From Bilabrum cf. latius (Eukaryota > Bigyra: Bicosoecida > Bigyra > Bicosoecida): a DNA stretch of 64,000 bases. Below the pieces are notes generated by a model that did no database searches, was not told the DNA's origin, and saw only the letters and a program-made list of their open reading frames with translations. Positions 23,271 to 33,668 of the stretch are shown here, piece after piece. Position 1 is the stretch's first letter. Every line of letters begins with the position of its first letter. The translations under genes were made by a program, and so were the position numbers. The stretch lies in the NCBI GenBank assembly GCA_965178125.1, contig OZ237747.1, positions 124,001 through 188,000 on the forward strand, written 5' to 3'.

Positions 23271-23353
23271 GCGGCTCCTGTCCTGTCGGGCCGGGCATCA
23301 GATCCGAGTGTCTTCGGCAATGTCCTGTCAACAGCACAAACTATTGATGTATG

Positions 23354-23553
23354 TGTACTCCACGGCATTGGAATACGTTATCCTGCACGCATAGCCCGTG
23401 TCATGTACTCCACGGCATTGGAATACGTTATCCTGCACGCAGAGCCCGTGTCATGTACTCCACGGCATTGGAATACGTTATCCTGCACGCAGAGCCCGTG
23501 TCATGTACTCCACGGCATTGGAATACGTTATCCTGCACGCAGAGCCCGTGTCA
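23354..23553. repeat. Tandem repeat, 4 x 50 bp, overlapping the stop codon of the lyase gene
   Basis: Four copies begin at 23354, 23404, 23454 and 23504, nearly identical (one T/G change in the first). The last copy ends with the TCA that is the TGA stop of the minus-strand gene (23551-23553). Each unit therefore begins with the same stop codon on that strand. It lies between two convergent genes. Confidence 0.95.
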
Positions 23554-25728
23554 CACCTGCGGCTGCTGCACCAGCAGCGACACGATGCTCCCGCCACCCC
23601 TCGCGTGGCTGGCGCTCTTGGGCAGCGCTGCCACTGTCTGGTCCTCCGTCCCCTCCCTGGTCACGTTCAGCAGCCACCTGTACCCGCCAGTCTGCACGAA
23701 GGAAGCCGTCAGCACGGAGCTCTCGTCCATCTGGTACACGGGCGTGCTGGCGTTGGTCCTGTCAACCGGGTAGTACAAAGAGCCCAGCACCTGCACGCGG
23801 GCCCCGTTGATCCCCCGCAGCACCGTGATGGGGCCCTCCGTCTTGTGCCCCAAGATCCACGCGCTGCACCCGTCGCAACTCAGGTCCCCAGGGACCTCGT
23901 GGTGGTTCTCCGTGTCGAACTGCCGCGCCCACAGCCGCTGTCCCGCGCGCATTCGCACCCCCGCGGTCGCCACGTTCTCCAGCATCACGTCGCCGGGCAT
24001 GGTCCCGCGGTCCAGGAGCGGCGCGTCGTCCCAGCTGCCCCCTCCGTGCTTGACCACCATGACCCGGCTCGAGTTAAGGACGAGCCCAGAGTGGTTCGCT
24101 GGATCGACCTGGTTGTTGTAGATGAGCATGGAGTGCAGCAGCAAGGGAGGAGGCACCGCGCACGGCTCCATACGCTCGCTTGCCAGGTGGCTCGAAGCCA
24201 AAAAGGATGAGTGCTGGGCTGGCACTGGCACTGGCACTGGCACAACGCGGTTCGGCGCCTCGTGCGCCTAGTGCAAGGCAGACCCCCGCAGGCCAGCAGC
24301 GGCGCACCTCGGGTCCTCCTCCCTGGCCCCGGGCTCGACGAGGACGAACGGCTTGCACGTCCCTCGGAAGGTGCCCTCGACGAACAGAGGGGCGTCGTTG
24401 AAGATCGCCACTCGCACGGATGCCGGGATCCGGATGGTGTCGTTGAAGGGGCGCCAGTCGTACGAGGAGTTGAAGCTCCCGTTGGGCGGGGCCACCCACA
24501 CGAACGGCTTCCCCTCTCGCATGGCTGCCTGCACCGTGCCCTTGCCCGGCCCGGCGATGGCCCAGTCGGCCAGGTCTGCCCCGGGCAGGGTGGGGTACGG
24601 CGTCTCTGGTGTCTCCACCACGGGCAGGTCCGGTGGCAGCGGACCTTCGAGAACGGTTGCGTTGAGCACGCCTAGCGAGGAGTAGGTCTCGATGGTGCCG
24701 GGCACTGGGATGAGGCCGGGGCTGCTGGAGACCGCGGAAGCATACCCAGTGACCCGCACCTGGCTTGCGAACAGCGCGGCAGGAGACTCCGGCGGTCCCA
24801 CCTGGGCTGCGACTGAGGACTGCGGGGAGGAGCTGAAGGGAGGGCGGGTCCAGTCGCCGGTGGTTTCCATGGAGCAGTTGCTCAGGACCGCGCTCCCGAT
24901 CGAGCTGCGGAGGAGCAGCCCAGGCGCCGAGGCGTTAGCAGTGATCGTCCGCATGCCACGCACGTGTACAGGATTGCCACCCGTGACCAGCCCTGCCTGT
25001 GTGAACCCTAGCAGCTGCAGGTGCTCGAAAGTGACAGAATACTGCAGCTCCCCGATGCACACGGACTGCTGGAAGCCGCGCACAGTCACGCGCCGCACCA
25101 GCAGAGGGCCAGGCCACGCGGTCTGCATCGACAGGCCGCACTGGCAGGCAGTCCCCGCAGATCTATTGCCTACGCTGCTCTCGTCCACGATCGACACGTT
25201 GAATACGCCGGCTATGTTGGACCCAATGAACTCGAGCCCGCGGGCACCGGGGTTGCCGGGACCCACGGAGATCGTCAGCGCGCGGAGGTAGGTCTAAAAG
25301 GCCACGTTGTCGCCCCCCTGCAAGTGTGACGTGCTGGAATGGGGCACTTGAATCACCGCCTGTGGATCTGACGCGTTCTAGAACGCAGGCGAGCGCGGTG
25401 CCAGGCGGATGGTGGCGCCGGCCTCCGACTCCCCTAGCATCTCGAAATAGGAAGCCGAGCTCCAGACAAGTGGCTCCGAGATCAGGTACGTGCCAGCAGG
25501 GAAAAAAATGTGACGACGTGCAAACTAGTGCCCGGCCAGGGCCACGGCAGCCTGCAGCGCTTCGGTATCGTCCGAGATGCCATCTCCTTTCGCGTTGAAC
25601 GGCGGATTCTTGACGTTCACCATGCCCAGTTCAGGTGGTATCGGGTCCCCGAGCCGCCTTGGTTCTGCGTGGGCAATGCCACTTAATACCACTGCTGCAA
25701 CAACGGTGCGCACATATTTTCTTGTCAT
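23551..25728 (-). CDS. Secreted pectin-lyase-fold (right-handed beta-helix) protein, four in-frame UAG
   Basis: 725 aa from ATG 25728 to TGA, in one frame. A cleavable signal peptide (MTRKYVRTVVAAVVLSGIAHA) starts it; an in-frame upstream ATG (25803) is less likely. The signature of the pectate-lyase-3/GH55-like superfamily follows: FNAKGDGISDDTEALQAAV, then IFFPAGTYLISEPL, with later beta-helix rungs (LRALTISVGPGNPGARGLEF, NIAGVFNVSI, PGLLLRSSIGSAVLSN, PGDVMLENVATAGVRM). UAG (first base) at 25527, 25380, 25296 and 24270. The first splits AGH-x-FARRHIFFPAGTY, inside the conserved domain. Many N-glycosylation sites (NASD, NRSAG, NATV, NDTI, NHSG) agree with secretion. It probably acts on extracellular beta-glucan or pectin-like polysaccharide, but catalytic residues cannot be assigned. 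Confidence 0.83.
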
Positions 25729-25812
25729 TGCGAATGTGCCACTCGCTCCCGATGGATCTGGATGATGAAGATCGCCCGGAGCGGTCGCAAACACGCAGCA
25801 CAATCCAAAATC

Positions 25813-26865
25813 ATGATGCGATTCTTCGGGAGACGTGCGCAGTCAGGGACTAGTATCCGTAGCTTTGCATCCTAGGCAAGTCGTGCCAGCGGTGCTGCAT
25901 CAATCAATCGAGAACGCCTCAAAGACAGAGTTGCAGTTGTATCCGGCGCCTCGACAGGGATCGGAGAAGCCATCGCAAGACGCTTTGCCCTCGAAGGAGC
26001 TGTAGTTGGTCTATTTGATGTTGACACAGACCGTGGAATAGAAGCGGCGAACCGGATCAATGGCTTGGCGGCGCTGTAGGGGGGGGCAGAGTGCGCGAGG
26101 TTCTGGCACGTTGATGTGTCGGACGCGGCAGCCGTACGTGCCGCTGTGAATAGCTGTGCATCTTGGGGCTCAGAATTGAAGCCGGTCGATGGGTACACGC
26201 TGCCGCGAATCGACACCTTAGTCAACAACGCCGCTGTATTTCGCTTCGCAGCCCCAGACACTGTCAGCGAGGAAGATTGGAACGTTTCTTTGGGCGTCAA
26301 CATCAAGGGATACTCAAACTGTTTGTAGGCTGTCCTGCCATTCATGCTGGAAGCGCCCGGCGCCAGAGAAGCAGCGGGCCTTGGAGAACCCGGAGGCCCA
26401 ATCCGAGCAACTGCCGGCGGCTCGGCGAAGGTCGAGGAGGGCGACTCCCCGAGAGAGGAGGACGAGGACCCCCGGTGGGTGCGGTACGGGGGCAGCGGCC
26501 CCTCCGTGGTGAACCTGTCCTCCATCAGCGCGGTCGTGGCGCAGGAGGGCTTCATCCCGTACTCGACCACCAAGGGGGCCATCCTGGCCTTCTCGAGGTG
26601 TGCCGCCCTGGATCTGGGCCGGCACAACATACGGAGCAACGCGCTCTGCCCTGGGCCCATCCACACGGAGGCCACCGATCGGCATGCGGATGCGCACGGG
26701 GTCTCTCTGGAGGAGATCGTGGCCGAGATGGAGCAGAGCCTGGTGCTAAAGAGGATGGGGGAGGCGGACGAAGTGGCCTCGTGCGCCGCCTTCTTAGCCA
26801 GTTCCGAGGCCAGCTTTGTGTCGGGGCAGGAACTGTTTGTCGATGGGGGGTACTGCAGGGTGTAA
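25813..26865 (+). CDS. Short-chain dehydrogenase/reductase with mitochondrial presequence, three in-frame UAG
   Basis: 350 aa from ATG 25813 to TAA 26863-26865. It begins with a basic presequence (MMRFFGRRAQSGTSIRSFAS, then UAG at 25873, then ASRASGAAS), typical of mitochondrial import. The classical SDR core follows: VAVVSGASTGIGEAIARRFA (TGxxxGxG cofactor loop), a DVSD adenine site, TLVNNAAVF (NNAG-type), NLSSISAVVA (catalytic Ser) and YSTTKGA (YxxxK). It ends with FVDGGYCRV, the usual SDR C-terminus. UAG 26077 is in a loop; UAG 26326 is in NIKGYSNCL-x-AVLPFM, where SDRs very often have Gln, Arg or Lys. An acidic insertion (about 26370-26490) precedes the catalytic Ser. The substrate is unknown. 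It is one of only two genes here ending in TAA. Confidence 0.88.
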
Positions 26866-27214
26866 TATGTTCGGAATCACCCTAGCTTCTGGGTGCATCC
26901 CTGATTACGGCGCACGTTTCTGTCTCTCATGAACCTGCAGTGCGGCGCTTTCATCAGTTGCCATCGTCAGCTCGCGCACAATTTTTTCAAAAAGTTTCAG
27001 TGCTGCGGTGCTTCGGTAGAGGATGCTTTGAGCATGGAAATTTTGGATCAACGAAATACTCTATTGCATCAGCTTGCAGCGGCAGTAGCACCCAATGCTG
27101 TCGTTTAGCAGAGAGCGACCGTTTCAAAGCTGTTGAATTCGGTTGATGTCGCTGCGACATCCCATGCAACTGTTGGAGCAGCCAGAGCGTGCGAATAGAT
27201 TGAACAGTAAGTAA
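26866..27214. other. Intergenic, 349 bp
   Basis: Lies between the SDR stop and the orphan giant gene, both on the plus strand. It is of lower GC. An in-frame TAA immediately precedes ATG 27215. No other element is seen. Confidence 0.55.
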
Positions 27215-30200
27215 ATGTGTAAGATGTTCGCATCGGTTGAGCTTCCTATGTCGTCCATGCTTTGCTTTTTCGCTGCCGTGTCTATCCTGCCGCTCAGACT
27301 AGCAGACAAACTCGAGCAGAATGCTATGGATCACCGTGCTGGGCGGCTGCGGGAAGCCAAGCGGCAATGTTTGTTGCGCATCCTCCATTCCCGCTCTGCG
27401 CTGCTGCCCCGGCTGCGACAGCACGAGAAAGAGCAGATTCGTCGTCGTGCTTGTGAGCCCGCCTCACCGCGAAAGAGCGAGGATCGAGTCGCCTTTTTGT
27501 TTGGCACTCTCTTCGGCCTTGCCTCTCGTGTCAGTGCACCTATATCCGGCCCCATCACCCTGGATACGCGTCCTCAGAGCAAGCAGGACGCGGCAAACCG
27601 CCGAGACGCTGCCCTGCGAGAGGCCAGGGGGGGTCTCGAAGATCCCGACGAGGACCCCCAGGCGCGGCTGGACCGCACCCTGTCTCTGGATGACCTCGCT
27701 ACTGGGCTCTTGGACGGGCTAGGGGGCGATCTATCTCTAGATGCAGAGGACTTGGCGCCGCCAGAGCCGCTCCCGAGCAGCGGGCGGGTGACTGCCGCTC
27801 GCGAGCATGGGGGTGAAGGTGGGGGCCTCGGGGGGGCATAGGGCGGGGCCAGCGTGGGGTCTGGACCAAGGGGAACAAGAGAGACCATCGATGATGATGA
27901 CGGGTCGATGGACGAGTGGATGAGGGAGCGGCGAGGCGGGGATGACTCGGACAGTGGCACTGGCAATGACGACCACGATGACGACGATGATGACGACTCG
28001 ATTGCGTCCGGAACATCAAAGCCGAGGGACCAGTCGGGGCGAGCCACTCAAGATAGCAGCAGCGCAGGGGATGGGCAGCATGTAGGAGGGCCACTGCCAT
28101 AGATGGCGGGTACTGGCCTACCGCCTAGGCCTGGGCCTGCAGCTGCAGACGAGCAGCTGCTAGCGGTCTCCGCTGTCCCCGACCATTTCTAGCGTGGTGC
28201 CGCTGGGCGCACTTGTGCTCGCACGGTCACCCCATGGCACCCCGGACTGCATCGTGCCAGCCCGATACTGTCGCCCGTGGCTGCCTGCCGCGTGTCGGTG
28301 CCAGAGAGGAAGGATGGTGTGGAGAGGGTCTTGGTGCGTCCCGTGGGCGGGGTGTAGCCGCTGCGTGTGTCGGCGTGTGCTGCAGCAGACAGCCGACTTG
28401 GAGCGAAAGGATTTGCTGGTCTGCGATGGACGGAAGCAGGTCGTCAGGGGTGTGGCAGGGAGACAGCTATCACTGGGATGAGCATGGCTCGGCTGCGTTG
28501 GAGATGCCAGCAGTTCGATGTACACGCGGCTGCACCCATGGGCATTGGCTAGCTTCTGTTGCACGAGCTGGATCGCGACGAGAGTCTGCACCTTATTTTT
28601 CACGGGCTGCCCTCAAGGCATGCACGAACTGACAGACTGCCTCTGGACCCAAGGAACCGATGCAGCGCCATTCGGGTGCGAGCTGCCGTAGCCTGCGGTA
28701 TGTAGCGATGGGATGTCGGCTCAACATCTGAAGACATGCGCTCTGCCGGCCCTGTTCTGCTTGTGCCTGCGATCTCCACGATGCGTTCTGTTGAAACAGG
28801 TTCGGCATGGGAAAAATCTTCGGCCCGCGAGCTGCGGCGGGCATGCGTAGGGAGCAGCGCGCTTAGCGTGCTCAGGTGGCTGCTGGCGGTGGTGCTGCAG
28901 CCGGCCCCCATGTCACAGGCCAGCAGCAGCTCCAGAGGGCTCGCCGCGGCGGGGGGGCAGGAAGACGAAGGGCTGGGTCTATCGTGGAGCCTTGGTGGGA
29001 CGGCCCGCGCGGCGTGCTCGGCTCTGCAGCAGCACCTTTCGCAGTGGCAGCGCCGCGAGTGCAGGCTGGAAGCAGCGCGGTGGAAGGCTGGACGTGCGCT
29101 GCTCACATCGGGCGCGTCAGTTGTGCGGATTCAAGACTACCGTAGGGCTGCTCGAGCCGCGGCGAAGCACCGGAGCAGCTGCTGTCGTGCAGCCTCAGAT
29201 GTGTTGCGAGCCATGAGGCTGTGCCTCGGCGACCTCATCGATGCGGTGCAGTGGCCTAAGATGGGTGGCGGTACCGCAGCGGGATAGCCCCGGCCCAGTT
29301 TCGAGAGCAGCAGTGTGCGGTTGGAGGCCATGTGGTCCACAACGAGCCCACAGCACCACACGAGTGGAGTGGCAGCCGCCGTCCGGGAGCTGATCGGCGG
29401 GACTGTGCCCCGGCAGGGCTTCGTGGTCGTAGATTGCGACTCTGCTGAGCGTGGATCGGTGCCTTCGCCGAGCAGCAGGGCGGTGGCGTGTCTTGACGCC
29501 CTGCATGCGGCGCTGCAGAGACCACCCAGCGGGGGGAACGTGTCAGGCGCTGCCGTAGCACAAGAAGCAAGAAGGTCAGCATCCGGGGAAAGCCGCCTGC
29601 TTCGACTGACTCCACGAAGCACCGCCGATTCTCTCGGTGTCGACGTTCGAGAGGCGTGCAGCCGACTGGACGCAGCTGCAAGGGGCCACCCAGTCACTGC
29701 GTCCGCGAGCGCCCGTTTGATGCCTGCTTCTGGTGATGCTGATGCTGATGCCTGTGCGTATGCTGATGCTGAGGCTCGCCCAAGTGATGCATTCACCGCA
29801 AGCAACTATAGCACAAATGGCCGTGCTTGGGGAGCTAGTGCGCCCAAGAGCGAACTGGCACCTGCTGCACTGTTTGATGCATTTTGCGCTGGATTGGGCA
29901 GCTTCTCAAAGTCGCTGGACCGTGTTGCTTTCGATGGCATGGTGTCGCAGCAGAGTGTCACGATCAAGCGTGGCGGTGCAACTCGCGGGACATACTCCCC
30001 CTCCCCTGGCCGGGGATCTGCACTGGCTATGCGTTCAGTGCGCCGGCAGCTCTTGGCCGCAGCCAGGGCCCACCGCTCCCACGAGCGGCTGTGCACCAGG
30101 GAACTAAACGTCGCCAGGCTGCAGCAGACGGGCAGCGCGGCCCCTCAGCGATCAGGCGGCGGCGCAGGCAGTCCATCTCGGGGGAGGTACACCAGAGCCT

Positions 30201-33200
30201 ATGCGGTCGCCGGACGCCTTGGCCTGGCGGCTTCATCACACGGGTGGGCTGCGGCATTGGGTGGGCCCGTGCTGCGTGTGCCGGGGCTGCAAGTGCCCCG
30301 CGTGCCGGCTGGGGTGGGTCGCAGCGAGTTAAGCTGCGCGGAGGCCCGTTCCGTGCTGCCCCGCTTCATGCATGGCCAGCTGTCAGTGTTGGCGCGGGCT
30401 GTTGGTCTCGTGTCGCAGCTGCATGCGGCGGCTGGGACGGGCCAGCACCACCAGCAGCAAGCAGCCTGGGGCAGCCCTAGTGGCAGCGCTGCATCTATTG
30501 CCCGCGTCGGTGTGGCCCGGTCTGAGGTGCAGTCCATTGTAGCGCAACTGCGTGGGCATGCCTCACTTCCACACATGGTCATGGCTGCGTCCTGCCAGGT
30601 TATGCAAAGGGGCGCCTTCCAAGCGGGCCGCAGAGGAGGGGGTGCTGGTGGTATGGGCGCGGACCGGGCTTCCCGGTCCGTGTCATCTACCACACAGCTC
30701 GAGGTGGTTCCGAATGCCGTTGCGATGCAGACTCCGCTGCAGGATGGCAGCGACAAGGAGTTGCGGGCAGTCGACGAGGCACTCGGCGAGGCGCCAGACC
30801 AGCTTTCTGCAGCCTCTGCTGATACCATGCGTCCGTTGGACGATGCAGGAAAAGGCGTCATCGAAGACACAATCATGGAGGCGCGTGCTTCTTCGATCGA
30901 AGTGATCAGCTTGGTGAGCGATGGGGAGGGGCAGCCCGGTGGCGACGCTCTGCCTACCCTTACTGAGGTCGATGAAGACCGAAAGCGGCTAGTTGCCGGT
31001 CTGCTGGGTCGTGATTCGGCATCCAATGGCACCGCGATGATCAATGGGGATGATGCCGATGACGTGCCTGACTCCGCCTCCGACTTGGCGCGGCAGAGTT
31101 CGAGCCCAAGGCACGGCGCGGGCACTGACGGGGCCACGGGCCAGTAGTCCGACAGATGGGGCAAGGGTGACGCAACCGCTCGATTCTCCCGGCTGGATCG
31201 CGCCCAGCTTCCACTCGCGGCCATGACGGAGGGACTGAATGGCAGCCGCGCAGCAAGGGGGGGCATGGAGGGTCACAGGCACGGCTTTGAAGGGTGTGGA
31301 CCAGCTTGCCGCGGCCAAGGCCGGGAGGATGGCACGGGCAACGCGGCGAACGCAAGTCAAGATGCAGGCTTGCATGGCCTTACCATGCACGAGGCCTGGT
31401 ATGGGCTGTCGCTGTCTGGGAGCACGGGGGGTGCTGATGCAGTCATGCGAGTCACCGAGCAGGCCCTCTCGTGGCCGCTAGATGCGCAACTCGCCAGAGC
31501 GCAGGCGGCTTTGGCGCGACTGGCCTGTGAGCGGCTGCAGCTGGGTGCGCATTTGAGAGCCATGCGACGCATACTGCTGGGTGTGGACGGCCGGTTCATG
31601 GCGGCATTCGCCAGCGGCATGATTGAGCAGGTGAGGCGGCCAGGCGGTGGTGTCTGGCTTCTGGTTCCCGGGAGGCTGACCCGTCTGCTGCAAGATTCGA
31701 TCGTCGCCGAGCTGCCGAGAGAGCACACGATCTTGCCCGAAAAGCACGGGGTTCTGGAGGAGGCGACGACGGGGCATCGCGTGGCTGCATCGCACGCAGG
31801 GACTTCGGGTGCCGCACCTGGTACCGATGACGGCAACGAGCAGCAGACCGCCGACAGGATGGACAGCCTGATTGGCCAGGTATCGCAGGCAATGCATGCA
31901 GAGCGTGCGTTGGGACAAGCGGCCCACGAAGTGTGGCCGGCCTCCATCATCCCGTCACGGGGCGACGATTTGCCTGCCGATCGGGAGCCGCGACGCATGC
32001 CACTGAATGCGCTAGTGTCGCCAGGGGGAGCTATGTTCCCTGTCAAGGATGCCCTGGCCGCCAGCGGTGCATCAATCGATGATACTGTCGCAGCCAGGAG
32101 ATCTAGAGCCCATCAGGGAGCTCATGCGGCCCTGCTTCAGGCACTAGAGTCGCATTTTAGCCCTTACACCCGGCCGGCAAGCGCTGCTTCCATCGTCGAC
32201 GTCGGGTGCTTCGAGATCAGCCTGTCCGCCCCATAGGCAGGATCCCTAGGCCCTGCGCTCCTGCTTGCCCCCGCCAACGACCTGTCGGCGACTGGCGACG
32301 CCGTTCTGGAGCTTTGCAGGCGCTTGTAGGGCAAGTATGCAACTCCGGCGGGGCTCGAGGCGGTGCTTGGCCCCGAGGTGTCTAGCAGGTACGGCCGGTG
32401 CTTCTAGTACCTCCTTGGTCCCGCAGTCGTGCAGCTTCTCATCAACAGTGGCGCTCCGTGGGTGCGTCAGAGCCGCAACCAGCTGGAGATTAGTTTGCGA
32501 GCGATCCATGGTGCTGCGCTGCGGCAGTGGGCGGCCTACGACCAGCTGGCTCGCGAGTCCGCCATGCAGACGGCTGGCTGGGAAGGGCAGCGGCGGATCC
32601 AGAGCTTGCTGGGGCCAGAGGTTGGGACGGTCAGGGATGCGGGGGAGGCTAGCAGGAAGGTGTCGATGGCAGCGGGGCTCACCCTGGCGCTGGTGGTGGA
32701 GGCTCACGCTTGGTTCCACAGATTTGACGTAGCTGAGCGTGCTGCGAGGGCTGCAGTAAACGCGTTACGCACTGCGCTGTTGGGGGCAGCTGCGACCGGT
32801 GCCGTGCTGTGGAGAGCGTTGGACGAAGAGGTTTCCGCATCGATGTCGCTGGAGCGGATCGACTCGGCGCACATGACTGCGCTGCGGCACACTGAAAGAT
32901 CGCTCATGCTTAGCGACGGCTAGAGTTTAGAGGGCGGTGCAAAGAAGCTGGATAGGCTGCGGGCTCCCATGGGTGACGGGGCGCATGCTGCATCTCACTG
33001 GCGCATGCAAGGCAGGAAATCGTTTGCGGAGATCCTGCAGCGGGCCGTCGATGCCTGGCGGTGCGCATAGGATGGTAGGACGCGAGTCAAGAGAGCCGCG
33101 GCAGCAGCTGCTGTGTGCTTCCCCAAGCCCTCGCTCAAGAGCATGCGATCGAACGGTCGAACCGGTGGCCAGGATGACCTGGTGGAGACTACTGCGCTGC

Positions 33201-33475
33201 ACTCGATGTGGGCCGCAGCGCCCGGGGATCCAACAGAGGGCGGTGGTGAAACCGGTGACTTGGGTACGAATACGCGCCTGCTTGCAGGGGGTGCGGCAAA
33301 GCTAATCGAGCTAGTTGAAGCGGCGGCGCGCGGTTCAGACGCTGCCACCGCAGCGCGGGACAGGCTGCTACGTGAGGCTGATCGGATCAAGGAGCTGTCC
33401 AAGGCTGCCTCCTCAAGCGCGGATCCTGCAGATGCACCTTACGCGCTGTCTCTCTTCATACAAGCCTTGGGCTGA
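27215..33475 (+). CDS. Orphan giant protein of about 2086 aa, thirteen in-frame UAG
   Basis: One frame runs from ATG 27215 (or 27224, 27248) to TGA 33473-33475 without TAA or TGA. UAG at 27839, 28100, 28190, 28355, 28550, 28703, 29285, 31145, 32234, 32327, 32405, 32921 and 33068. The start has a hydrophobic segment (MSSMLCFFAAVSILPLRLA) that could be a signal peptide or anchor. Next comes an acidic region with an Asp run (near 27960-28000). The rest is Ala/Arg/Ser/Gly-rich with many predicted helices (for example VWRALDEEVSASMSLERIDS-like and ADRIKELSKAASSS-like stretches). No domain, catalytic motif or repeat is recognised. Less GC-biased base use than the flanking giants, sustained periodic Ala/Arg helices and absence of TAA/TGA over 6.2 kb argue that it is real coding sequence. 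Splitting into two genes cannot be excluded. Function unknown. Confidence 0.65.
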
Positions 33476-33668
33476 AAGTCTTTGTCCGACTGTTATGCCT
33501 TCGCTTTCTCGCTTTTTGTCGCCTAAATCCTTTGTACCAAAAAAAAACTCGTTCGTTTTCCTTAGTCCGCTAGAAATGAATTGGGTCAGACTGGATTGGT
33601 AGACTATAAACTGGGAAGTCAAATGGTATCACGTAACACGAACACACAGCCAATGGGGATCTCTCGAG

